Assembly: GCA_964569185.1 (NCBI GenBank) | Contig: CAZMTP010000007.1 | Coordinates: 1-37,651, forward strand | DNA length: 37,651 bases | Direction of reading: 5' to 3' | Source: DATIJP01 sp964569185 | GTDB lineage: Bacteria; Chlamydiota; Chlamydiia; Chlamydiales; Rhabdochlamydiaceae | Position numbers and translations under genes: made by a program | Shown: positions 1 through 8,509 of the stretch, one piece after another | Layout: each line of letters begins with the position of its first letter | Numbering within the stretch: position 1 is the first letter of the stretch | Notes under the pieces: generated by a model | The model's database searches: none | What the model was told of the DNA's origin: nothing | What the model saw: only the letters and a program-made list of their open reading frames with translations

Positions 1-1
1 C

Positions 2-1132
2 ACCACCTATGACCTTGAAATGATCCGAGAGATTGGATTTTGCAAAGGCATTGAAAACTATTCGCGCCATTTCAGTCGAAGATTAGCAGGACAGCCGCCA
101 CCCTGCTTATTAGATTATTTTCCTAAAAATTTTCTTCTTTTTGTCGATGAATCGCATCAGACCCTGCCGCAAGTCCATGCGATGTACAATGGGGACAATG
201 CCCGGAAACAGGCGCTAGTGGAATTTGGATTTCGGCTCCCTTCAGCCTTTGACAACCGGCCCTTAAAATTTGAAGAATTTTATGCCCGCATGCATCAGGT
301 GATCTATGTATCGGCAACACCGGGCGTTTGGGAAGTGCAAGAAGCGGGCGGTGATATTGTAGAACAGATCATCCGCCCCACAGGACTGTTAGATCCTGAG
401 ATCACAGTCAAACCAGCGGCAAATCAGGTGGACGATTGTCTAGAGGAGATTGCCAAAGAGACAGAGAAAAAAGGCCGCGTGCTGGTCACCGTGCTGACAA
501 AAAAATTGGCTGAAGATCTCTCCAAATATTTGCAAGAGATCGGCATTAAAGCAAAATATCTCCATTCCGATATCGATACTTTAGAACGGGTTCAGATTAT
601 CAATGATCTGCGGCGCGGCATCTTTGATGTTTTAGTGGGTATTAATTTGCTGCGTGAGGGCCTTGACTTGCCGGAAGTATCGCTTGTGATGATTTTAGAT
701 GCGGATAAAGAGGGTTTTTTGCGCAGTGAGACGTCTCTCATCCAAACATGTGGTAGAGCCGCACGCAATGTGGAAGGAAGAGTGGTGATGTATGCCGATC
801 AGCTGACCAAAAGCATCCAAAGTGCGATTGCGATTACCGGCCGCAGAAGGATCCAGCAGCAAACTTACAATGAAAAGCATGGCATTGTGCCCACCAGTGC
901 AAAAAGAGAAAAAATCGAAGCCCTTTTGGAATCTTTTGGAGATGTGCTACCCACTCCCAAAGCGCAGGAGAAACCGCTCTATCTTTCCAAAGAAGAACTC
1001 AATGCAAAAATTTTACAGTGCGAAAAGCAGATGCGCCAAGCGGCCAAAGAGCTGCGTTTTGAGGACGCCGCCCAACTCAGAGATGAACTCAAACATTATC
1101 AGCAGCTGCATTTACTTGAGGATAATTTGTAA
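2..1132 (+). CDS. uvrB: Excinuclease ABC subunit B, C-terminal part (5' truncated by window)
   Basis: This is the C-terminal 376 residues of UvrB, the damage-verifying helicase-like subunit of UvrABC nucleotide excision repair. The frame is open to the left edge and begins with TTYDLEMI, so the N-terminus lies outside the window. Visible family features are the LLFVDESH motif, YVSATPG, the HSDIDTLER stretch, the GINLLREGLDLPEVS motif V and the QTCGRAARN motif VI. The end carries a UVR domain (EKQMRQAAKELRFEDAAQLR) that in this family contacts UvrC. The last 44 nt overlap the convergent epimerase gene on the other strand. No terminator is visible between them. The identity is clear. Confidence 0.97.
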   Translation, partial: TTYDLEMIREIGFCKGIENYSRHFSRRLAGQPPPCLLDYFPKNFLLFVDESHQTLPQVHAMYNGDNARKQALVEFGFRLPSAFDNRPLKFEEFYARMHQVIYVSATPGVWEVQEAGGDIVEQIIRPTGLLDPEITVKPAANQVDDCLEEIAKETEKKGRVLVTVLTKKLAEDLSKYLQEIGIKAKYLHSDIDTLERVQIINDLRRGIFDVLVGINLLREGLDLPEVSLVMILDADKEGFLRSETSLIQTCGRAARNVEGRVVMYADQLTKSIQSAIAITGRRRIQQQTYNEKHGIVPTSAKREKIEALLESFGDVLPTPKAQEKPLYLSKEELNAKILQCEKQMRQAAKELRFEDAAQLRDELKHYQQLHLLEDNL

Positions 1133-2033
1133 GTAATTGGTTCTTCCACCATTTAATTGTCTGAAAAATCCCTGTTTCAAGACTGTTTTTAGGCGTCCAT
1201 CGTAGTTCGTTTTTTAATCTTGAGATATCGGCGACTAAACAATCAGGCTCTTTTTGGATGCTTTGACGTGTCCCAAACTGAATCCATTCTTCGCCACCTA
1301 ATTGATCTGTGATTTTTTGGATGATTTGTCTTAAAGATACTCCATGGCCAGAGCCAATATTAATAGGCCCGGTTATATCGCTATCTAATAAGGCCAAAAA
1401 GGCATCAGCAACGTCTTCTACGAAGAGAAAATCTTTAATTTGAGTGCCCTGAGAGCAAGGAATCAATTCTTTTTTAAGTAGTCCTTTTATAATGGTAGGG
1501 ACAAGTCGTTGAGGGTATTCATACGGCCCATAAAGATAAAAAATCCTTCCCCAGGCATAGCTAAAATTTAATTGCATTGAGAGATTTTGCAATTTTAAAC
1601 AAAGGTTAAGTTTGGAGATGCCATAAAGAGTGTTTGGAATACAAGGGGTTTTTTCCGAAAACTCAAGTGCATTCCAATCATATTCAGCGCATGTTCCTGA
1701 TAAAACTGCTCTTTTTCCACCTTGTGCAGCAAAAGCTTCAAGAAGGGCAATGCTCGATTGCACCCATTCTAGATTTTCTTTAGCGCTCCAAAGAGCACCG
1801 GGAATGGCAAACCAGGCAAAATGCAAAAGATGTGAAACTGAAATGGATTGAAATAAACTATTTATAGAAATGGGATTTAAAAGGTCACAATAAATCCAAG
1901 TAATATAATCTGTGGCAAAAGGTGTTTTTTTAGAATATAAAGCATAAATTTCATATCCCTTTTCTTTTAGCAGAGGCAGGCAATGCCGTCCGATAAACCC
2001 AGTTGCTCCAGTTACTAAGATTTTTTTTTTCAT
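1089..2033 (-). CDS. NAD(P)-dependent SDR-family sugar epimerase/reductase
   Basis: This is a 314-residue extended short-chain dehydrogenase. The N-terminal GATGFIG dinucleotide-binding motif lies at residues 9-15 and the catalytic YGISK (YxxxK) at about 137-141. As the last gene of the rfbF-rfbG-methyltransferase operon it most likely reduces the 4-keto group of the CDP-linked 6-deoxyhexose made upstream; this role is inferred from context. It starts 4 nt inside the previous gene (ATGA overlap), which suggests translational coupling. Codons 2-4 sit in a run of ten A residues directly after the start codon, so slippage there could switch the gene off. Its 3' end overlaps uvrB. The exact substrate and stereochemistry cannot be read from sequence. 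Confidence 0.85.
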   Translation of the reverse strand: MKKKILVTGATGFIGRHCLPLLKEKGYEIYALYSKKTPFATDYITWIYCDLLNPISINSLFQSISVSHLLHFAWFAIPGALWSAKENLEWVQSSIALLEAFAAQGGKRAVLSGTCAEYDWNALEFSEKTPCIPNTLYGISKLNLCLKLQNLSMQLNFSYAWGRIFYLYGPYEYPQRLVPTIIKGLLKKELIPCSQGTQIKDFLFVEDVADAFLALLDSDITGPINIGSGHGVSLRQIIQKITDQLGGEEWIQFGTRQSIQKEPDCLVADISRLKNELRWTPKNSLETGIFQTIKWWKNQLLTNYPQVNAAADNV

Positions 2034-2554
2034 AAGTAAGGATATTGTTGATCTTTTGCAGAAATAACGGTCACTTGCAAAGGCCAGGGAATAGAAAACA
2101 TGGGATCATCCCATCGTACTCCTGAAGCTAAGTGTGAGATAAAGGGAGCTGAAATTTGATAGAAAACTTCTGTATTGTCTTCCAAAGTCTGAAAGCCATG
2201 GGCAAAACCCTCTGGAATGTATAATGTCTGTCGGTTTTTAGCAGATAAAATCACACCTTCCCATTTTCTATAAGTAGGGGAATGAGGTCGCAGATCGATA
2301 ATGACATCAAAAATTGTTCCTTGAATACATCTAACAAGTTTAATTTCTCCATGGGGAGGAAGTTGAAAATGCATCCCCCGTAATGTCCCTTTTTTATGAT
2401 TAAAGGATATGCTTGTCTGTTCCCAATGTGTATTTAATCCTTGTGTCTGAAACTCATTTCTACAAAACGTTCGGGCAAAATAGCCTCTTTCATCGATAAA
2501 AAGATCTGGTTCTAAAAGACGTGTTCCTTCTAAACTCATTGAGGAAAATTTCAT
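2030..2554 (-). CDS. RmlC-like 4-keto-6-deoxysugar 3,5-epimerase
   Basis: This cupin enzyme of the dTDP-4-dehydrorhamnose 3,5-epimerase family inverts C3 and/or C5 of a 4-keto-6-deoxy nucleotide sugar. It shows the family hallmarks ERGYFARTF, RGMHFQ (catalytic His about residue 62), PEGFAHGFQTL, an EVFYQ tyrosine (about 132) and WDDPMFSIPWP. I chose the ATG at 2554 (174 residues). A longer reading from a TTG at 2572 exists, but the ATG has GAAAGG four nt upstream and gives the usual N-terminus. No rmlA, rmlB or rmlD is in the window, so it probably acts on the CDP-linked sugar made by the operon rather than on dTDP-rhamnose precursors. That is an inference. Confidence 0.88.
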   Translation of the reverse strand: MKFSSMSLEGTRLLEPDLFIDERGYFARTFCRNEFQTQGLNTHWEQTSISFNHKKGTLRGMHFQLPPHGEIKLVRCIQGTIFDVIIDLRPHSPTYRKWEGVILSAKNRQTLYIPEGFAHGFQTLEDNTEVFYQISAPFISHLASGVRWDDPMFSIPWPLQVTVISAKDQQYPYL

Positions 2555-2562
2555 ACAACCTT

Positions 2563-3792
2563 TCAAGTGCAATCTACTGCTTCTACTTTTTGGAAAACTT
2601 CTAAAATAGTTGAAAATGGATTAGGTTCAGTATCAGGCATTATATATCCCGGAGGAGGATTGAGCGGAGTATAACTCGTCGTTTCAGGGACTATTTGCGC
2701 TTTTTTAGGACGGAAAATCCAGAGGAATTTTTTTGTTAAACCGGACTTATCTATAAAATCGAACCATAACCTGGGAATAATAGTAGATAATACTTCCGAA
2801 AATTTAAGCTTTTTCATCAGGGATTTAAATTCATTTTTATATTTATTTTTATCCGACAGATAATAGTAGAGAATATAATTTATCTGCTCATTACGGTAGA
2901 TTTTGTAATCGAGAAAAAGTCCATATTTTTTCAGAGGGAAATATAAATTAAATAGTTCGATTGTCCCAAGCCAATAAGTAAAGACAATAAAACCAGGCAA
3001 CACAACTTTTTTGAGACTGGAAATGTCGCTCATTTCATTTTTTATATTAAGTAGGTCCATCGCTGCTTGTTCATTTCTATTAATCGCGTAGCAGCCATGA
3101 GATTTAGAGCTAATGCCAATGACCACGGATTCTTTAGGATAAATTAAAATGCGCGAAGCTTCCATAAGCAAAGCGCTCATTGCATAAATATCAGGATAGG
3201 GGGAATGAAAAAATTGATTATTTCTTTTTACTTTTTCGAATAGTGAGCGCTTGATAAGAACATGTTGCATGTTAGTAGAATAAATCGATCTAAACCCAAG
3301 AGTTTCTTGAACAAGTTTTTGTTTACATTCCAAATCTAACCAGAAAGGGAACTCCTTCTTAGGCATACCATATAAGGATCCAAAAGGTTGGAAAACTCCT
3401 TTGGGAAAAAGAGACAAGACACCAGGGTAGGCATACAAATAGGCATTAGAATAGATCAGTTCAGGATGGTCATATTTTTCCAACAGCTTCCGCATGATTT
3501 GAAAATGATTTTTCAAAAGGATATCATCATCACCAATCATGAGCAGATAATCGCCAGTACTTTGATCGATACATCGGTTCCAACTTTCAGTAATAGAAAG
3601 AGAAATTTCGCTCCGGAAATATTTAATACGAGGATTATTTAAATTTTTGATATAACCTTGAATATCTTCTGTAGATGCATTATCAGAAATAATTAATTCC
3701 CAATTATCATCTTTTTGCTCAAGAACAGAAATAACAGCTTTTTTTAAAAGCTCTAGGCGATTACGAGTAGGAATGACGACTGAAAGTTTCAT
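2563..3792 (-). CDS. GT2 glycosyltransferase, tandem paralog A
   Basis: This is a 409-residue GT-A fold family 2 glycosyltransferase. It has the N-terminal SVVIPTRNR nucleotide-binding start, the SDNAS turn, and a GDDD metal-binding motif at residues 87-90. The middle carries FHSPYPDIYAMSALLMEA and YPKESVVIGIS, conserved in the two neighbouring paralogs. The C-terminus has a Pro/Thr-rich spacer, then ILEVFQKVEAVDCT, a tail related to those of paralogs B and C. Its first 90 residues match paralog C at 57 positions by hand count, so the three genes arose by tandem duplication. Donor and acceptor are unknown; the locus suggests surface polysaccharide assembly in the cytoplasm. It lies 20 nt after paralog B. 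Confidence 0.9.
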   Translation of the reverse strand: MKLSVVIPTRNRLELLKKAVISVLEQKDDNWELIISDNASTEDIQGYIKNLNNPRIKYFRSEISLSITESWNRCIDQSTGDYLLMIGDDDILLKNHFQIMRKLLEKYDHPELIYSNAYLYAYPGVLSLFPKGVFQPFGSLYGMPKKEFPFWLDLECKQKLVQETLGFRSIYSTNMQHVLIKRSLFEKVKRNNQFFHSPYPDIYAMSALLMEASRILIYPKESVVIGISSKSHGCYAINRNEQAAMDLLNIKNEMSDISSLKKVVLPGFIVFTYWLGTIELFNLYFPLKKYGLFLDYKIYRNEQINYILYYYLSDKNKYKNEFKSLMKKLKFSEVLSTIIPRLWFDFIDKSGLTKKFLWIFRPKKAQIVPETTSYTPLNPPPGYIMPDTEPNPFSTILEVFQKVEAVDCT

Positions 3793-3812
3793 TGTATAGA
3801 GTTTCTTCTAAT

Positions 3813-5005
3813 TTAATTTAAAATGCTAGAAAAACAATCGATAGGTAAAATTTGTTCGTATATTTCCGCGGCATTGGCAAATGTTTTTGTGGATGGAACA
3901 GTTTTTTTTGAGGAAGAACATAATCTTCGGTATTGATGCTTAATTGTTTTTGGCACTTTTTGTTTCAAAGTAAACCAGAGCAAAACAGGATAGAAAAATC
4001 CTATTTTTTCCTTTCTAGAAAGCTGCTTAAGTAATTGATAGCATTCAGTTGTATATTTCCCTTTCTTATGCAAGAAATTGCGCAATACATGTCTAATCTG
4101 TTCTTGTCGGTATTTTTGGTATTCAAGTTTTAACCCATATTTTTCTAAAGAAAAATGGTTTTTCAAAGTTTCCATCGCAGCAAGCCAAAATGTGGCTACT
4201 CCTGAGCCGGGTAATAAAATCGAGCGGATTGTTTTAACCTCGGCTAGTTCATGATGAATATTTAAAAAATCAACTCCTTCTTCTTCTTTTTGATTAAAAA
4301 AATAATAGCCATGTGACTTTGTCGAAATGCCAATCACAACAAGTTCTTTAGGGTAAATTAGAATCTGTTCAGCCTCTAGAAATAGGGCACACATTGCGTA
4401 AAAATCAGGATAGGGGGAATGAAAAAATTTTCCTTTTTTTTTGACCTTTTCTACTAGATCGCGAGAGATTAAAGCATGAGGCATATGAGTTCCAAAACTC
4501 ATTTGAAATTTTAAAAGCAGTTTGACAAGCCTATACCGGATGTTAAGGTCTAAGAAAAAAGGAACCTCCTTTTGAGGCATCCTGTTAAAGAACCAAAAGG
4601 TTGAAAAAGTCCATTAGGTGCATGAGGTAATACTTTTGGATACGCATATAAAAAGGCATCTGCATAGATAAGAGCGGGTCTGTGATAAGAAGAAAGCAGG
4701 CGCGACATTATTTGAAAATAATTTTTTAAGATAATGTCATCATCTCCCAGCATGATTAAATAATCACCTTGGCTTTGTTCTAGGCAACGGTTCCAATTTT
4801 CCGTAACTGAAAGAAATTCTTCGCTTCTGGTGTATTTAATACGAGACTCATTGAGAGAGCGGATATAGCCTGCAATATCCTCTTCAGAAGCATTATCGGA
4901 GACAATAACCTCCCAGTTCTCATAATTTTGCCCTAGGACCGAAGCGATGGCATATTTTAAATATTGCAATCCATTACGAGTGGGAAGCAGTACAGAAAAT
5001 ATCAT
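3813..5005 (-). pseudogene. GT2 glycosyltransferase, tandem paralog B, frameshifted
   Basis: The gene reads as two overlapping pieces in different frames. From the ATG at 5005 (ATGA overlap with paralog C) the N-terminal half runs through SVLLPTRNG, SDNAS and LGDDD up to FQPFGSLTG. It then drifts into an unrelated stretch. The other frame picks up exactly where the paralogs continue, with MPQKEVPFFLDL, HSPYPDFYAM, YPKELVVIGIS and an EIYEQILPIDC tail. The match to paralog A (GSLYGMPKKEFPF) places a one-base deletion at about 4581-4583. No homopolymer is present there, so ordinary slippage or a typical read error is less likely. It may be a true pseudogene, a sequencing error, or two separately translated halves. 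Confidence 0.8.
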
Positions 5006-6258
5006 GCGCAATCTATGGGCAATATCTGGTCGAAAATTTCCATAATGTTCTGATATTTTCCCTCAATTGGATGAGCCTCAGAAGATCCTATAGGATAGAG
5101 TCCCTGAACGCTCGGAAGAGGCGATGCAGTAGCAGTAGTAACAGTAGTAGTTTTTTTGAGCCTGTGCAACACTTTCTTAATGATTTTTTTCAGAATGTTG
5201 GGGATCATTTTTTTAAATTGAATTTTGGCTAGAGTAGGATAAACTGTAGAGACTTTTTCAGATAAAGTCAGATGGTGCATTAATTTTGAAAACTCATGTC
5301 TATATTTAGTTTTGTTATCTAAAAAATTGTGCAATACGTTGTTAATATGATTTCTTCTATATATTTGGTAATAATCTGAGTGAAGTCTGTATTTTTCGAA
5401 CGGGAAAAATTTTTTCAAAACTTCATTTGAAGCTAGCCAGAAAGTCAATCCAGATCCAGGAAGTGCGAGTCCTTGGATATTAGGAACTTCGCGCATTTCG
5501 CTAGTAATATTTAAGAAATCAACTCCTTCTTGTTCTCGGTTATTGAAGAAATAATACCCATGTGACTTTGAGGTAATTCCGATTACAACGATTTCTTTAG
5601 GATAGACAAGAACCCGTTCCGCTTCTAAGAAAAAAGCATTCATAGTATAGAAATCAGGATAAGGAGAATGGAATAATTTCCCTTCTTTAAGAATCTTTTT
5701 CACTAAAGAGTGGTGAATCAATGCATGTTGCATATTAGTTCCATATAGCGATTGAAAACGGAGCATCTGTTGAACGATATGCAATCGAATTGGCTTGTCC
5801 AACCAGAAAGGAGAGTCTGCTTTTGGGTGCATTGCATTAGTTGAGCCATAAGATTGAAAAATCCCTTTCTGATACTTAGGAACGACTTCTGGATAGGCAT
5901 AAAGATACGCATTTGTATAAATAAGCTCAGGGTTTTGAAAATTATTGATTAATTTCAAAGCAATTTCAAAGTAGTTTTTTAATAAAATATCATCATCTCC
6001 AAGCATGATGAGATATTCGCCTGTTGCTTGATCTACACATCGATTCCAATTTTGAGTGATCGAAACAAACTCTTTTGTCCGACTATATTTTATGCGAGGG
6101 TCATTAAGAAATTTCACATGCTCTTCAATGTTCTCTGTTGAGTTGTTATCAGATATAATAATTTCCCAATTATCATAATTTTGTTTCAAAACAGAGGCGA
6201 TCGCATACTTAAGAAATTGCAAACGATTGCGCGTAGGAAGGAGCACTGAAAACTTCAT
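5002..6258 (-). CDS. GT2 glycosyltransferase, tandem paralog C
   Basis: This 418-residue family 2 glycosyltransferase is closely related to paralogs A and B. It has SVLLPTRNR at the N-terminus, SDNNST, and LGDDD with the acidic triad at residues 88-90. The shared central block is FHSPYPDFYTMNAFFLEA, then YPKEIVVIGIT and SKSHGYYFFN. The C-terminal part is basic (KKIIKKVLHRLKK), then a Thr/Ser/Pro-rich linker, then the tail IMEIFDQILPIDCA. It starts by ATGA overlap with the upstream GT2 and ends by ATGA overlap into paralog B. No transmembrane segment is evident, so a cytoplasmic or peripheral membrane enzyme is likely. The sugar is unknown. Confidence 0.9.
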   Translation of the reverse strand: MKFSVLLPTRNRLQFLKYAIASVLKQNYDNWEIIISDNNSTENIEEHVKFLNDPRIKYSRTKEFVSITQNWNRCVDQATGEYLIMLGDDDILLKNYFEIALKLINNFQNPELIYTNAYLYAYPEVVPKYQKGIFQSYGSTNAMHPKADSPFWLDKPIRLHIVQQMLRFQSLYGTNMQHALIHHSLVKKILKEGKLFHSPYPDFYTMNAFFLEAERVLVYPKEIVVIGITSKSHGYYFFNNREQEGVDFLNITSEMREVPNIQGLALPGSGLTFWLASNEVLKKFFPFEKYRLHSDYYQIYRRNHINNVLHNFLDNKTKYRHEFSKLMHHLTLSEKVSTVYPTLAKIQFKKMIPNILKKIIKKVLHRLKKTTTVTTATASPLPSVQGLYPIGSSEAHPIEGKYQNIMEIFDQILPIDCA

Positions 6259-7286
6259 AAGTTTTTCTTTTTTTTTGGACTAAAAGTAAGAGGATACTTG
6301 CAAATTTGTTTTATTTCAATTAAATGTTTTTTAGTTTTCTTAAAAAAAGGGATCACTCTTGCTGCAATAGGGAACCTTTTAGCAGCAAAGAACAAACATG
6401 AAAATAAGAAAGAGAAAGGATATTCCTTCTCCAAGGATAGTTTGGCTTGTTTAAGTTCAGAGATTTTTTTTTCTGTGAACAATTGGACCAAACTGCCTCT
6501 AAAATGCAGTTTAAAATCTTTATCTAATAAATGTAACAATGTTTGCTTAGCTTTAAGATATAGAGATTGGGAATTTAATCTATTTTTCATTTTTAGATAA
6601 GCATCATAGCAATATGTAAAATTAGGATGGTGAGAAAATCCCTGTGGATGACTCATAAATGAAGCGGAGAATTTTTTAGAGATATAGAAGGGAAAATAAA
6701 GACTGACTTGTAACAAAAAATCTAAATCCCAATAAAGAATATTGGACAAATCAGGTTTGATCTTTTGTAAAATAGAACTAGAAAATATGACCCCTGCTGG
6801 GACAGGAGATTTACCAAACATCTCTTTCGTTCCTAATAGTGGAGACCAATAGCCTTCTCTTTTCCAGTCTTGTAGGGGTGCCCTTAGAAATTTTCCTTGA
6901 AGCGAAAGAATATGAGTAGACCCTGCATAAAAACCTAAATCTGGATAGGCTTCAAACATTTTTATTGCATCTTCGAAAAATGAAGGAGCTAAGGTATCAT
7001 CATCAGATAAAAAATGAAAATAAGGGGACTTTATGAGTCCAAATCCAAATTCGTAATTTTTCATCATTCCTATATTTGTTTGGTGACATATGTAGTGAAT
7101 ACGTAGATCTTTTTTTCTAAATGATTCTACTAGTTTTTCGGTCTCATCTTCTGAACAATTATCTAGGACAAATAATTGAAAGTGAGGAAACGACTGCGCA
7201 AGGATACTTTCAATAGCTCTTTTCAAAAAAAAAGGCCGCTTATAGGTAGTGATAATAGTCGTAATTAAGTCAAAATCATTTTTCAC
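6255..7286 (-). CDS. GT2 glycosyltransferase (type D)
   Basis: This is a 343-residue family 2 glycosyltransferase of a different subgroup. It begins with ITTIITTYKRPFFLKRAIES and has the LDNCSEDET turn and the LSDDD metal site at residues 94-97. The start is GTG at 7286, overlapping the stop of the methyltransferase gene (GTGA). It is clearly a paralog of the GT2 at 11986-13020, which shares TYRRPFLLKKAIES and FLSDDD, so this pair flanks the ABC exporter. Codons 18-21 contain a nine-base T run (coding sense), and a nine-base A run lies near the 3' end, both possible slippage sites. The C-terminus is strongly basic (SPKKKKNL), which may help membrane association. Confidence 0.88.
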   Translation of the reverse strand: MKNDFDLITTIITTYKRPFFLKRAIESILAQSFPHFQLFVLDNCSEDETEKLVESFRKKDLRIHYICHQTNIGMMKNYEFGFGLIKSPYFHFLSDDDTLAPSFFEDAIKMFEAYPDLGFYAGSTHILSLQGKFLRAPLQDWKREGYWSPLLGTKEMFGKSPVPAGVIFSSSILQKIKPDLSNILYWDLDFLLQVSLYFPFYISKKFSASFMSHPQGFSHHPNFTYCYDAYLKMKNRLNSQSLYLKAKQTLLHLLDKDFKLHFRGSLVQLFTEKKISELKQAKLSLEKEYPFSFLFSCLFFAAKRFPIAARVIPFFKKTKKHLIEIKQICKYPLTFSPKKKKNL

Positions 7287-8509
7287 AAAATGTGCATTTC
7301 AGGGATTGGAATAATGAATTTCCCTTCCCACTTTCTTATGAAGGCCATTTGTTGCATGATTTCTGTTTTTAAATTCCATGGAAGAATAAACAGAAAATCA
7401 GGACGTGTCTGCAGGATTTTTTCTGGAGGATAAATAGGAATATGGGTTCCAGGAAGTAACCTGTTTTGTTTAAAAAGACTACGATCAACAGTATAATCAA
7501 AAAAAGAAGTTCCTATTTTACAAAAATTCAGCAAAGTATTTCCTTTGGCTGGGGCTCCGTAGCCGACAATTGTTTTACCGGCTTTTTTGAGCTCTCTTAA
7601 CTGGTTCAACAGAACCAGGCTGTAATTTTGCACTTTTTCATTGAAAGCTATATAGGTTTTTAAGTGTTGCAAACCAGAAGCAAGCTCTTTTAGTAAAAGT
7701 TTGGGAACTGAAGGATGAATTTTTTTTGTCTCATTTTCTTCATGCCCTGCGTAAATCCGTAATGATCCTCCATGAGTAGGAAGTTCTTCGACATCAAAAA
7801 TTTTTAGGCCATGAAATTGAAAGATCCGATTAACTGCATGTAAAGAAAAATAAGAAAAGTGTTCGTGGTAAATAGTATCAAACTGATTTTCTTCTATAAG
7901 TTTCAATAAATGTGGAAACTCAATACTGATAGTTCCTTCTTCTTTTAAAATTTTTTTCAGCCCTTTCACAAAATCATTTAATTCAGGAACGTGTGCCAAG
8001 ACGTTATTTGCAATTAGTAAATCGGCTTGTATCTTTTGTTTGGCCATTTCTTGAGCTAAACTGTTAGAGAAAAAGGCGATTTTAGTATCGATTCCTTTTT
8101 TTTGAGCAGCCTCTGCCACATTTTTTGCTGGCTCAATCCCTAAAATAGAGATATTGTACTGCTTAAAGTACTGCAGTAAATAACCATCGTTGCTAGCAAT
8201 TTCAATCACTTTTGAAGCCTTAGTGAGAGCAAGCTTTTGGATCATTTTTTCGGCAAAGTTGTTTGCATGCTCGAGCCAGGTCGAAGAGTAGGAAGAAAAA
8301 TAGGCATAGTCACACCCAAAAATATTCTCTGGGGTTTCCATTTCTGCTATTTGGACCAAAAAACAATTTTTACAAACATAAGCATGGAGGTTATAGAATT
8401 TCTCTTGAGCTTTTTGTTCAGGCAAGGGAAAAGCATTAGAAAGTGGGGTCTTCCCGAGATCACAAAAGGTATGCTCTAAAGGTGATTGGCAAAAACGGCA
8501 GCAAGTCAT
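7283..8509 (-). CDS. SAM-dependent sugar C-methyltransferase
   Basis: This 408-residue protein has the three-part architecture of deoxysugar C-methyltransferases such as TylCIII and TcaB9. The N-terminal zinc-binding part has cysteines at 4, 7, 46 and 49. The SAM domain has motif I IEIASNDGYLL at about 102-112. Next come the active-site YHEHFSYFS (214-222), THGGSLRIY, and a C-terminal Rossmann-like part with GYGAPAKGNTLL (316-327). These enzymes methylate carbon 3 of 4-keto-6-deoxy nucleotide sugars. Its place between rfbG and the glycosyltransferases suggests that the substrate is CDP-4-keto-6-deoxyglucose or an epimer. It starts with ATGA overlap at the rfbG end. The family call is firm; the exact product is an inference. 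Confidence 0.9.
   Translation of the reverse strand: MTCCRFCQSPLEHTFCDLGKTPLSNAFPLPEQKAQEKFYNLHAYVCKNCFLVQIAEMETPENIFGCDYAYFSSYSSTWLEHANNFAEKMIQKLALTKASKVIEIASNDGYLLQYFKQYNISILGIEPAKNVAEAAQKKGIDTKIAFFSNSLAQEMAKQKIQADLLIANNVLAHVPELNDFVKGLKKILKEEGTISIEFPHLLKLIEENQFDTIYHEHFSYFSLHAVNRIFQFHGLKIFDVEELPTHGGSLRIYAGHEENETKKIHPSVPKLLLKELASGLQHLKTYIAFNEKVQNYSLVLLNQLRELKKAGKTIVGYGAPAKGNTLLNFCKIGTSFFDYTVDRSLFKQNRLLPGTHIPIYPPEKILQTRPDFLFILPWNLKTEIMQQMAFIRKWEGKFIIPIPEMHIL

Noticed and set aside
822..1136. 104-codon frame inside the end of uvrB
   Set aside because: It lies in another frame of the confidently identified UvrB C-terminus and has no recognisable content.
3813..4580. The 3' half of GT2 paralog B as an independent gene
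   Set aside because: It aligns with the second half of the neighbouring paralogs and joins the first half with a one-base shift, so it is one broken gene.
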